NCBI RefSeq assembly: GCF_001424195.1
Contig: NZ_LMOO01000007.1
Location: forward strand, 124,313-188,312
Reading direction: 5' to 3'
Origin: Cellulomonas sp. Leaf334
GTDB taxonomy: Bacteria; Actinomycetota; Actinomycetes; Actinomycetales; Cellulomonadaceae
Length of the DNA: 64,000 bases
Positions 26,651 to 36,655 of this stretch are shown piece after piece. The position numbers and the translations under genes were made by a program. The notes beneath the pieces were generated by a model. The model saw only the letters and a program-made list of their open reading frames with translations, was not told the DNA's origin and did not search any database. The number at the start of each line of letters is the position of its first letter. Positions within the stretch are counted from its first letter, which is position 1.

Positions 26651-27676
26651 CTACTCCGTGTTCTTCGACGCCAGCAGGTCTCCCGCACTCTTGTCGGCGA
26701 AGGCCGTGAGCGCCTGCTGCGCGGAGCCGAAGAGGACCGCGAGCGCGAGCAGCTGCGGCACACCCTCCGCCTTCGTCGCGGCCACGAGACCCCCGGCGAC
26801 GAACATCACCCCGACGACCGCGAGCAGCGGACCGATCGCCAGCTTCAGGAGCCCTTGCTGGATGGGCAGCCGGTACGGGAGCCCGCCCGACCGGGCCCGG
26901 ATCGTCGTCGGCACCGCCGTGATGAACGCCCCGAGCGACCCTGCGACCATCACGAACGCGAGCAGCATCCACGGCGACCCTGTGAACCCCGTCGGCGCCG
27001 GGATCAGCCAGACGCTCGGCACCCGCCACTGCACGGCGAGCAGCGCCAGGACGGAGGCCACCGTGAGGAGAGTGATCCCGAGCATCCCGTTGCGCAGGCG
27101 TCGTGCGGTCTCGTGGAACTCGTCGGACGCGTGGTGCGTCCGCTCGAGAAGGTCCCGCACCCCGCTGCGGAACTCGTCGAGGTCCTTCGGCGCCACCCGT
27201 GTCCACAGGGCCACCTGGGTGACCGACTGGTCGTGCGTCGGCAGGTACTTCTTCGCGTCGGCGACGATCCCGTCGAGGCTGCCCTTGAGGTCCTTGCCCG
27301 ACCGGAACATGACCAGCGCGCGTTCCACGCCGTGCAGGGTCTGCCAGACGGCACCGATCCTGGCGCCCGTGAGCCAGTCGCGCAGTCCCTGTGCGGTCCA
27401 GTGGCGCTCCGGGTCGTCGCGTCCGAGCAGCATCCCGCTGACGTCCTCGAGGTCCCTGCGGAGCATGGCGACGACCTCCGCCGGGATGCCGCCCTTGAGC
27501 TCCTCGATCTGGAGGAGCAGCTCGCGCCGGCGCACCTCGGGCTCGGCCTGCCACGACGCGAGTCCCCTGAAGGTCGGCGGCGTCCCACCCCGGTCCGGCA
27601 CGGGGACCGGATCAGGTGGGACCTTCGGCGGGCTCGCCGCAGCGCCGAAGTAGTTGTCCGCCTGTGCCTTGAACAT
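26651..27676 (-). CDS. Membrane protein with soluble N-terminus, upstream of the caspase operon
   Basis: The 341-residue protein starts at MFKAQADNYFG, chosen because a purine-rich GGGGAG lies just upstream. Residues 1-195 are soluble, with a Pro-rich linker, then ELLLQIEELKGGIPAEVVAMLRR-like helices. Membrane helices follow at about 200-222, 235-260 and 285-335. The end (FGSAQQALTAFADKSAGDLL) resembles C termini of other multi-helix membrane proteins with a cytoplasmic sensor, but I cannot name a family. It is transcribed toward the caspase gene across a 360-base gap, so it may be part of the same locus or independent. Confidence 0.65.
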   Translation of the reverse strand: MFKAQADNYFGAAASPPKVPPDPVPVPDRGGTPPTFRGLASWQAEPEVRRRELLLQIEELKGGIPAEVVAMLRRDLEDVSGMLLGRDDPERHWTAQGLRDWLTGARIGAVWQTLHGVERALVMFRSGKDLKGSLDGIVADAKKYLPTHDQSVTQVALWTRVAPKDLDEFRSGVRDLLERTHHASDEFHETARRLRNGMLGITLLTVASVLALLAVQWRVPSVWLIPAPTGFTGSPWMLLAFVMVAGSLGAFITAVPTTIRARSGGLPYRLPIQQGLLKLAIGPLLAVVGVMFVAGGLVAATKAEGVPQLLALAVLFGSAQQALTAFADKSAGDLLASKNTE

Positions 27677-27792
27677 CGTCGAGCTCCCCACGACCCCTGG
27701 TGAACGGCACGTCCACCCCGATGACGTCAGGACCCCCGGGGACAGGTGTCGATACACCTGTGGCGAAACCGGCGGACGGCGGGTGCGACCGG

Positions 27793-28998
27793 TCAGCGCA
27801 GCTCGGCGGGCGCGATCTCCAGCGCGTGCTCACGCACGTGGTCGAGGGAGCGCTTCACGGCCCCGACAGTCACGATCTCTCGACCCAACCGGGAGGCGAG
27901 GACCTCGATGCCCGGGGGGTCGACGTACCGGTCGAGCTCGTGCCGGACGAGCTCGAGCAGCGGCTCGCAGGACTCGGCGACGGCGCCCGCGATGATGACG
28001 CGCTCGGGGTCGTAGATGCTCGCGAACGTCGCGACGACACGCGTGAGCAGCGCGGCCACGTGCTCGACGACACTGACGGCGAGCGGGTCCTCGTCCAGGG
28101 CGGCGGCGAAGACGCTCGCGGCGTCCAGCGTCGCGGGGTCGAGCTCCTGCAGCGACGAGCCGGTGCGCCCGTCGAGGCGGCGCAGCTGGGCGAGGGCGTC
28201 GTCACGCACGAGTGCCGCGATGCCGTCGGCTGAGCCCACACCTTCGACGACGTCCAGATAGCGCATCTCGCCCACGCCGCCGTGCGCGCCTCGCAGCAGG
28301 CGGCCGTCGTCGATGACGCCGGCGCCGAACCGCTCACCGGCGAGCAGGGTGACGTGGCAGCGCGCTCCGCGGCCGTGTCCGCGCCAGTGCTCGGCCATGG
28401 CGGCGAGGTTCGCGTCGTTGTCGGTCAGGGTCGTCCAGCCGTGGCGGTCGTGCAGGTGCCCGCCGATGTCGGGGTTCATCAGCTCCCAGAACGGGTTGTC
28501 CTGGAACGAGGTGCGGCCGTCCCGGTCCACGGGGGCGGGCACACCGACGGCCACGGCCAGCACGCTCCGGGGGTCCGCGTCCGCGAGGGCGGTGAGGATT
28601 CCCTCCTCGATCAGCGCGAGCCGACGAGAGGTGGTGCCGTCCTTCGGCGAGACGGGCAGGTCCGTGCGGGAGAGGGTGACCCCGCGCAGGTCCGCGACGG
28701 TCGCGCTGATCCGGTGCTGACCTGCGTCGACACCCACGACGACTCCCGCGCGCGCGTCGAAGGCGTAGCGGCGGGCCGGGCGTCCGTTGCGGTGGTCGGG
28801 GGCTCGCAGGCTCTCGAGCTCGGTGGCCCAGCCCTGCTCGATGAGCTCGTCGCAGACGCCGTGCACGGTCGCGCGTGAGAGCCCGGTGGCCTCGATCAGT
28901 GCTGAGCCGTTGACGTCGCCGGCGTCCCACAGGTGGTCGAGGACGAGCCGCGCACTGGCGTCGCGAAGGTGACGCGACGACACGGGAACCGGGACCAC
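27793..28998 (-). CDS. ROK-family transcriptional repressor
   Basis: The 401-residue protein has an N-terminal winged helix-turn-helix (about 12-75, GSALIEATGLSRATVHGVCDE) and a ROK sugar-kinase-like domain with GVVVGVDAGQHRISATVADL (phosphate-binding motif 1). A central VTLLAGERFGAGVI region follows, and a C-terminal segment ERVIIAGAV. The usual ROK zinc motif CxCGxxGC is absent. It starts at GTG with a GGAGG site 8 bases upstream. It is divergent from a GH13 enzyme and a sugar ABC transporter, which it probably represses until a sugar ligand binds. Confidence 0.9.
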   Translation of the reverse strand: MVPVPVSSRHLRDASARLVLDHLWDAGDVNGSALIEATGLSRATVHGVCDELIEQGWATELESLRAPDHRNGRPARRYAFDARAGVVVGVDAGQHRISATVADLRGVTLSRTDLPVSPKDGTTSRRLALIEEGILTALADADPRSVLAVAVGVPAPVDRDGRTSFQDNPFWELMNPDIGGHLHDRHGWTTLTDNDANLAAMAEHWRGHGRGARCHVTLLAGERFGAGVIDDGRLLRGAHGGVGEMRYLDVVEGVGSADGIAALVRDDALAQLRRLDGRTGSSLQELDPATLDAASVFAAALDEDPLAVSVVEHVAALLTRVVATFASIYDPERVIIAGAVAESCEPLLELVRHELDRYVDPPGIEVLASRLGREIVTVGAVKRSLDHVREHALEIAPAELR

Positions 28999-29040
28999 CT
29001 CTTGACCTCCTCCGTCGACAGCGTCACTCTAGTGCCAGCA

Positions 29041-29052
29041 CTTAAATTTAAG
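29041..29052. promoter_or_regulatory. Perfect 12-bp palindrome, probable ROK operator
   Basis: CTTAAATTTAAG is fully self-complementary, AT-rich in a very GC-rich setting, and sits 42 bases from the ROK start and 28 bases from the GH13 start. It is the obvious candidate binding site for the divergent ROK repressor. Confidence 0.7.
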
Positions 29053-29080
29053 CCCTACATCAACTCGTCCGGAGGAACGC

Positions 29081-30742
<1,662 letters not shown>

Positions 30743-30782
30743 CCGGCACCCGCCGGTGACTTCGACCAACGGAGGCGAAGGC

Positions 30783-32081
30783 ATGACGTCCAGTTCCCCC
30801 TCGATGTCCCCCCTCATGTCGGCACAGCTGGGCCGACGCGACTTCCTCCGCGGCATCGGGGTCGCGGGCGCGAGCCTCGCTCTCGCGTCGTGCGCCCGCA
30901 GTCCCGGGGGCTCGGGCCCGACGGAGATCGTCTTCTACCAGTCGAAGCCGGAGGTGATCGGGTACTTCGACGAGCTCATCGACCAGTTCCACCAGACCCA
31001 GTCCCGCGTGCGGGTCCGTCACGACGCCGCCTCCAACCTGGCCGGGACGTTCGTCCGGGAGTCCCCGCCCGACATCGGCTGCCTCAACTACAACTTCGAG
31101 GTCTCCCGCTACGTCGAGCGGGGAGCGCTCAGCGACCTCGGCGACATGCCCGAGGCCGACCGGATCCTCGACGAGCTCAAGCCGCTGATCGACGTCACGG
31201 CCACCTACCCGGACCGCACCAGCGTGATCCCGTACTCGCTCATGGCAGCGGCGGTGCTCTACAACCGGCAGATCTTCGCGGAGCACGACCTGACGGTCCC
31301 GACCACCTGGGACGAGCTCCTCGCCGTGTGCGAGACGCTCGCAGCCGCAGGGGTCACGCCGTTCTACAGCACGTTCAAGGACCCATGGACGATCGCGCAG
31401 GGCCACTTCGACTACTCGGTCGGTGGCACGGTCGACACCACGGAGTTCTTCACCCAGCTCAAGAAGCAGGGCGACGACGTCGGTCCCGACTCGCCGATGT
31501 CCTTCGAGAAGCAGTTCCTCGCGCCGGTGCAGCAGATGCAGGAGCTCGTCCCGTACTCGCAGGACAACGCCGAGAGCCGCGGCTACGGGGACGGGAACGT
31601 CGCGTTCGCGAACGGCGAGGCGGCCATGTACCTGCAGGGCCCGTGGGCGATCGGGGAGATCGCGAAGTCGAACCCGGACCTCGACGTCGGCGCGTTCCCC
31701 CTGCCGATGACGGACGACCCAGCGGACCGCAAGGTGCGGGTCAACATCGACCTCGCGCTGTGGATCCCTGAGGGCTCCACGAAGAAGGAGGCGGCGCGCG
31801 AGTTCCTGGCCTTCCTCATGCAGCCCGAGATCATCGACGCCTACAACGCGCAGGCGCTGGGCTTCGGCGTGACGAAGGACGCGGCCCCGGTCACCAACGA
31901 CACGCTGGTGGAGCTGAAGGAGTACTACGACCGCGCCGCCTTCTACCTCGGCGCGTCCCAGCTGGTCCCGCAGTCGATCCCGCTGCAGAACTACACGCAG
32001 TCCCTCGCCACCGGCGCGGACCCGGAGCCGGTCCTACGGACCCTCGACGCCGACTGGCGGCGCCTGGCCTTCCGTTCCTGA
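30783..32081 (+). CDS. Sugar ABC transporter substrate-binding lipoprotein
   Basis: This 432-residue extracellular solute-binding protein is of the maltose/oligosaccharide type. The N terminus carries a twin-arginine motif (GRRDFLRGIG) and a lipobox (LALASC), so it is probably a Tat-exported lipoprotein. The mature part begins EIVFYQSKPEVIGYFDELI, and later contains the typical family 1 region NGEAAMYLQGPWAIGEI. GGAGG lies before the ATG at 30783. It feeds the two permeases that follow; the ATPase gene is not in the cassette, as is usual where a shared MsiK-type ATPase is used. Confidence 0.92.
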   Translation: MTSSSPSMSPLMSAQLGRRDFLRGIGVAGASLALASCARSPGGSGPTEIVFYQSKPEVIGYFDELIDQFHQTQSRVRVRHDAASNLAGTFVRESPPDIGCLNYNFEVSRYVERGALSDLGDMPEADRILDELKPLIDVTATYPDRTSVIPYSLMAAAVLYNRQIFAEHDLTVPTTWDELLAVCETLAAAGVTPFYSTFKDPWTIAQGHFDYSVGGTVDTTEFFTQLKKQGDDVGPDSPMSFEKQFLAPVQQMQELVPYSQDNAESRGYGDGNVAFANGEAAMYLQGPWAIGEIAKSNPDLDVGAFPLPMTDDPADRKVRVNIDLALWIPEGSTKKEAAREFLAFLMQPEIIDAYNAQALGFGVTKDAAPVTNDTLVELKEYYDRAAFYLGASQLVPQSIPLQNYTQSLATGADPEPVLRTLDADWRRLAFRS

Positions 32082-32110
32082 CGACCTCGACCTTCGAACG
32101 GAGACATCTC

Positions 32111-33037
32111 ATGGCCACAGCAGCTGCCACCCGCCCGAGGAGTCGCGACGTCGCGACACCCAGGCCGGTCAAGGCCGGTCGCCCCCGGGTCAACCGGACG
32201 TTCTACCTGTTCCTGCTGCCCACGCTCGTCCTCTTCACGCTCTGCATCACCCTCCCGGCGATCATGGGCATCACGTTCAGCTTCACCGACTCGGTCGGCT
32301 TCGGTGAGTTCGAGTTCATCGGCCTGACCAACTACGTGGCGCTGTTCTCGGACCCGGCGATCCGCAGCTCGTACCTGTTCACGATCGGGTTCGCGCTCGT
32401 CACGGTGCTGCTGGTGAACCTCCTCGCGTTCCTCCTCGCCGTCGGCCTGACCGCCAAGATCCGAGGAAAGATCGCGCTGCGGGCGGCGTTCGTGCTGCCC
32501 ATGGTCATCTCGGGCATCGTCATCGCGTACGTCTTCAACTTCCTGTTCTCCAACTCACTGCCGCAGCTCGGTCAGGCGGTGGGCATCACGGCGCTCGAGC
32601 AGAGCCTGCTGGCCAACCCCGACCTGGCCTGGGTGACGATCGTCATCGTCACCGCCTGGCAGGCGATCCCCAGCGCGCTGCTCATCTACATCGCGGGGAT
32701 CCTGTCGATCCCGGCCGAGGTCTACGAGGCGGCGTCGATGGACGGCGCCTCGTCGATGCGACGCCTGGTCTCCATCACCCTGCCGCTCGTCGCCGGGTAC
32801 GTCGTGATCAACCTGGTCATCGGCTTCAAGAACTTCCTCAACGCCTACGACATCATCGTCGGCCTGACCAACGGCGGTCCCGGCACGGCGACCCGCAGCG
32901 TCGCCATGACGATCTTCTCCGGCTTCACCGGCGGCGACTACGCCTACCAGATGGCCAACGCGACGATCTTCTTCCTCATCGCCGTGGTCCTCGCCGTGAT
33001 CCAGCTTCGCCTCAACCGCGGAAGGAGCGCGTTCTGA
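32111..33037 (+). CDS. Sugar ABC transporter permease (MalF/UgpA type)
   Basis: The 308-residue inner-membrane permease has six hydrophobic segments, beginning with FYLFLLPTLVLFTLCITLPA at about residue 30. The EAA loop that contacts the ATPase reads VYEAASMDGASSMRRLVSIT near residue 205. Its stop overlaps the next permease start by one base (TGATG), and it lies 29 bases after the binding-protein gene. Confidence 0.93.
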   Translation: MATAAATRPRSRDVATPRPVKAGRPRVNRTFYLFLLPTLVLFTLCITLPAIMGITFSFTDSVGFGEFEFIGLTNYVALFSDPAIRSSYLFTIGFALVTVLLVNLLAFLLAVGLTAKIRGKIALRAAFVLPMVISGIVIAYVFNFLFSNSLPQLGQAVGITALEQSLLANPDLAWVTIVIVTAWQAIPSALLIYIAGILSIPAEVYEAASMDGASSMRRLVSITLPLVAGYVVINLVIGFKNFLNAYDIIVGLTNGGPGTATRSVAMTIFSGFTGGDYAYQMANATIFFLIAVVLAVIQLRLNRGRSAF

Positions 33038-33936
33038 TGACTGCCCAGACCCTGGTCACCACGACCCCCGCCCAGGTCCCCGTCCGTCAGCGCCGGCGCT
33101 TCCTCGGCGCAGGAGGCGAGGACCGTCCCAGCTGGGGCACCACCATCGTCCTCGTCCTGTGCACGCTCGCCGTCATCGTGCCGCTCTACGCGACGGTCAC
33201 GATGGCCTTCAAGACCACCGAGCAGTCCGTCGACGGACAGGTGTTCTCCCTGCCGTCCCCGGTCAGCGTCGACGGGTTCGTCCAGGCGTGGGAGCTCACC
33301 GACTTCCCCCGCGCCTTCGCGATCTCGGTGTTCGTCACCGCGGTGACCGTCATCGGCACGGTCGTCCTCGCGGCCTTCGCGGCCTACGCGATCGCGCGCA
33401 ACTGGGACCACACGTTCTTCCGCTGGTCCTTCTTCTACCTGCTCGCCGCGATGTTCCTGCCGTTCCCCGTGCTCGCCCTGTCCCAGGTCAAGCTCACCGG
33501 GATGGTCGGCCTCGCCAACCCCGTCGGCGTCGCGCTGCTGCACGTGATGTTCCAGCTGTCGTTCAGCGTCCTGCTGTTCACGGCGTTCATCCGAGGGCTC
33601 CCCGAGGAGCTCGAGGAGAGCGCCCGCCTCGACGGCGCGACGACGTGGGTCGTCTTCCGGCGCATCGTCTTCCCGATGATGGCCCCGATGAGCGCGACCG
33701 TCGCGATCTTCGCGTTCCTCGCGTCGTGGAACGACTTCATGATGCCGTCGCTCATCACCGCCGACTCCACGCTGCAGACCCTCCCGGTGCTGCAGAACAT
33801 CTTCCAGACCCAGTTCAGCAGCAACTACAACGTCGCGTTCGCGTCGTACCTCATGGCGATGACGCCCGCGATCATCGTGTACCTGTTCACCCAGCGCTGG
33901 GTGATGTCCGGGGTGACCCAGGGGGCGATCAAGTAG
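33037..33936 (+). CDS. Sugar ABC transporter permease (MalG/UgpE type)
   Basis: This is the second permease subunit (299 residues). An N-terminal cytoplasmic stretch is followed by the first helix (IVLVLCTLAVIVPLYATV), a periplasmic segment, four more helices and the EAA loop LEESARLDGATTWVVFRRI near residue 190. The C-terminal QRWVMSGVTQGAIK is the standard ending of MalG-type permeases. It closes the GH13/ABC operon. Confidence 0.94.
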   Translation: MTAQTLVTTTPAQVPVRQRRRFLGAGGEDRPSWGTTIVLVLCTLAVIVPLYATVTMAFKTTEQSVDGQVFSLPSPVSVDGFVQAWELTDFPRAFAISVFVTAVTVIGTVVLAAFAAYAIARNWDHTFFRWSFFYLLAAMFLPFPVLALSQVKLTGMVGLANPVGVALLHVMFQLSFSVLLFTAFIRGLPEELEESARLDGATTWVVFRRIVFPMMAPMSATVAIFAFLASWNDFMMPSLITADSTLQTLPVLQNIFQTQFSSNYNVAFASYLMAMTPAIIVYLFTQRWVMSGVTQGAIK

Positions 33937-33957
33937 CCCCTGTGCGAGTTTGGACCC

Positions 33958-35583
33958 GTGCGCCGCACGCCCGGGTCGGGGGTCCGCCTGCCGGCGATCG
34001 CCGGTGGGCGGCCCGAGCTCGGCTGGTTCCTCACGGCGGAGCAACGCGGCAACGACGCGACGCGGATCCGGCCGTGGACCGAGGGCAATGCGGTGCGCCC
34101 GCTCGTGCACGGCTCCACGTACTTCGCCGTGCTCGCCGAGGCGCTCGCGCAGGTGGGCGAGGGCGACCTGGTGCTGTTCAGCGACTGGCGCGGAGACCCC
34201 GACGAGCAGCTGACCGACGGGGGCGCGACGGTCCGGGAGGCGTTGTCGTCCGCCGCGCTCCGCGGCGCCCTGGTCAAGGGACTCATGTGGCGGTCGCACC
34301 TGGACCGGTTGCGGTTCTCGAACAGGGAGAACCGCACCCTGGCCGAGCGGGTCAACGACGTCGGCGGCGAGGTGCTGCTCGACCAGCGCGTGCGGGTGGT
34401 CGGCAGCCACCACCAGAAGTTCGTGGTCGTCCGACACCCGGACCGGCCGGCGGACGACGTCGCGCTGCTCGGCGGGATCGACCTGGCGCACGGTCGGCGC
34501 GACGACGCCGACCACCGCGGCGACCCGCAGGCCCTCCCGTTCGCGCGTCCGTACGGTCCCCGCCCGCCGTGGCACGACGTCCACGTCGAGATCCGCGGCC
34601 CGGCCGTACGCGACGTCGAGGACGTGTTCCGGGAGCGGTGGGAGGATCCCGCCGCCCTGTCGCGGCTGCCGTGGCACACCGTGCCCGACGTGCTGCGCCG
34701 CGAGGACCGCCAACCCAGCACACTTCCCCCGCCGGCGCCGGACCCTCCCCCGGCAGGCACCTGCTCGGTCCAGCTCCTGCGCACCTACCCCCAGCGCAGA
34801 CCCGCGTACCCGTTCGCACCGACGGGTGAACGCAGCGCCGCTCGCGGGTACGCGAAGGCGCTGCGGCGCGCCCGCCGGCTCGTGTACATCGAGGACCAGT
34901 ACCTGTGGTCGGCCGACGTCGCGCAGGTCTTCGCCGCCGCACTGCGCCGCGAACCCGGCCTGCACCTCATCGCGGTCGTCCCCCGGTACCCGGACCAGGA
35001 CGACCGGCTGGGCCTGCCGCCCGTGCGCCTCGGCCATGCGCAGGCCCTGCAGATCGTCCGCGCCGCGGGCGGCGACCGCGTCCTGGTCCTTGACGTCGAG
35101 AACCGCGACGGCCACCCCGTCTACGTGCACGCCAAGGTCTGCGTGATCGACGACGTGTGGGCCACCGTGGGCAGCGACAACTTCAACCGGCGGTCCTGGA
35201 CGCACGACTCCGAGCTCACCGCGGCGATCCTCGACCAGCGCCTCGACGGACGCGAGCCCCGCGATCCCGCAGGTCTCGGCGACGGCGCACGAGCCTTCGC
35301 GCGCGAGCTCCGGCTCGAGCTGTGGCGCGAGCACCTCGACCGCGACGACGACGCCGGACTGATCGACCCCGACGACGCGATCGAGGCCATCCGGTCGAGC
35401 GCCGCCGCACTCGACGCCTGGCACGACGGTGGTCGACCGGGCCCGCGCCCGCCCGGCCGGCTACGCACCCACCCGGTCGTGCGGATCCCCGTCTGGCAGC
35501 GCCTGCTCGCGACCCCGGCCTACCGCGCGATCGTCGACCCCGACGGGCGGTCCGCCGGGATGAAGCTGCGCGGGCAGCACTGA
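33958..35583 (+). CDS. Phospholipase D family protein with two HKD motifs
   Basis: This cytoplasmic-looking protein (541 residues, no signal peptide) has two PLD catalytic motifs. GSHHQKFVVVRHPD lies near residue 150 with GGIDLAHGRRDD after it, and VHAKVCVIDDVWATVGSDNFNRRSW near residue 390. Both His, Lys and Asp sets are intact. The arrangement matches phospholipase D or cardiolipin synthase-like phosphatidyltransferases and hydrolases. The GTG start follows the permease stop by 21 bases, so it may be read through from the sugar operon, though a functional link is not obvious. Confidence 0.85.
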   Translation: MRRTPGSGVRLPAIAGGRPELGWFLTAEQRGNDATRIRPWTEGNAVRPLVHGSTYFAVLAEALAQVGEGDLVLFSDWRGDPDEQLTDGGATVREALSSAALRGALVKGLMWRSHLDRLRFSNRENRTLAERVNDVGGEVLLDQRVRVVGSHHQKFVVVRHPDRPADDVALLGGIDLAHGRRDDADHRGDPQALPFARPYGPRPPWHDVHVEIRGPAVRDVEDVFRERWEDPAALSRLPWHTVPDVLRREDRQPSTLPPPAPDPPPAGTCSVQLLRTYPQRRPAYPFAPTGERSAARGYAKALRRARRLVYIEDQYLWSADVAQVFAAALRREPGLHLIAVVPRYPDQDDRLGLPPVRLGHAQALQIVRAAGGDRVLVLDVENRDGHPVYVHAKVCVIDDVWATVGSDNFNRRSWTHDSELTAAILDQRLDGREPRDPAGLGDGARAFARELRLELWREHLDRDDDAGLIDPDDAIEAIRSSAAALDAWHDGGRPGPRPPGRLRTHPVVRIPVWQRLLATPAYRAIVDPDGRSAGMKLRGQH

Positions 35584-35590
35584 CCGACGC

Positions 35591-36241
35591 CTACCCGAGC
35601 TCCCGCAGAGCAGTCCGGCCCACCCGTCGGGCCGGGAGGCTGTCGGACTCGCCGAGCCGCTCGGCCGTCGCCACCACGGCCGCCCGCAGGTCCGCGTTGC
35701 GCCTGCCGACCGCGCGCAGCGCCATCGAGATCGACTTGCCCACCAGGGGACGCTCGTCCCCCGCGTGCTTCTCGACGAGGTCGAGGGCTGCGCGGAAGTC
35801 GTCGTCGGAGGCGGCGTGGTCGTGCAGCGCGAGGCTCCACAGCAGGGCGAACGACGCGCGACGGACGAACAGTGCCTCGTGGGCGGCCCACGGCTCGAGC
35901 CGGGTCCACGCACCCGGTGCTCGGTCGAAGAGCGTGAAGCACACGGTGTCGCAGATCGCCCAGCTGTCGAAGTCCGCGCACCAGGAGTCCATCTGCTCGA
36001 CCGTCACCATCATCGGGTCGTCGACGAGCCCGGCCACGACCCGTGCCTCGTAGACGCCGGCCACCCACAGGTCCGCGGCGAGGGCGTGGTCGTGTCCGAG
36101 CACACGAGCGACCCGCTTCATGTCCGCCATCGACACCCCGAGCGCCTCGTCGACGTGGATCCCGTACCGCGGACCCAGCAGCGCCCGCGCCTCGGCCGAC
36201 GCGTGATCGCGCAGCAGGTCCAGGACCTCGGACGCCTGCAC
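35591..36241 (-). CDS. AlkD-like DNA alkylation repair (HEAT-repeat) protein
   Basis: The 216-residue, all-helical protein resembles the DNA alkylation repair enzyme family, which uses HEAT-like repeats to hold damaged DNA. Landmarks are GIHVDEALGVSMADMKRVA, AADLWVAGVYEARVVAGLV, and DFDSWAICDTVCFTLFD, followed by WSLALHDHAASDDDF and GKSISMALRAVGRRN. These match the repeats of AlkD-type proteins (in particular the 'LW..g.yEaR..a' and 'W...D' patterns). It starts at GTG, 3 bases after the GerW-like gene stop. Confidence 0.82.
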   Translation of the reverse strand: MQASEVLDLLRDHASAEARALLGPRYGIHVDEALGVSMADMKRVARVLGHDHALAADLWVAGVYEARVVAGLVDDPMMVTVEQMDSWCADFDSWAICDTVCFTLFDRAPGAWTRLEPWAAHEALFVRRASFALLWSLALHDHAASDDDFRAALDLVEKHAGDERPLVGKSISMALRAVGRRNADLRAAVVATAERLGESDSLPARRVGRTALRELG

Positions 36242-36244
36242 CGT

Positions 36245-36607
36245 TCAGCGCGCTCGGAACGCCCGGACGACCTGCGCGACCGCCACCCCGGTGGCGGACA
36301 CCAACGGTGCGGCGACCACGAGCACGGCGATGAGGTTCGGACGGAACGTCAACCCGTCCGGACCGCCGACGTAGGCGCCGATCGGCACCGAGTAGCCGCC
36401 CCCACCACCGCCGCTCCCCTCGCCCTTGCCCGCCGGGGTCTCGCCGCCCTCGGGTGTCTCACCGGAGCCCTCGCCCGCGCCGAAACCGAACCCGACCAGC
36501 GCCACGGGTACGAGCTCCTGGCCGCCCAGCGTCACCTTCTCGCCGTACGCCAGCGCCGCACCCCACGACGACACCGAGTCGGCCAGCTTCTCCAGGAGAT
36601 TCGTCAC
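36245..36607 (-). CDS. GerW/YtfJ-family protein
   Basis: The 120-residue protein has the family core YGEKVTLGGQELVPVALVGF followed by a Gly-rich linker (about 45-72), then GGGGYSVPIGAYVG. A C-terminal hydrophobic helix (about 92-112) may anchor it in the membrane. In spore formers the family is needed for germination. In non-sporulating actinobacteria the role is unknown, so the name implies nothing about sporulation here. It starts at GTG and lies 3 bases before the AlkD-like gene. Confidence 0.82.
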   Translation of the reverse strand: MTNLLEKLADSVSSWGAALAYGEKVTLGGQELVPVALVGFGFGAGEGSGETPEGGETPAGKGEGSGGGGGGYSVPIGAYVGGPDGLTFRPNLIAVLVVAAPLVSATGVAVAQVVRAFRAR

Positions 36608-36655
36608 GCTCTGACGGTAGCCAGGTTCACCACGCCCGGACAGCCTCGGAGCCGG

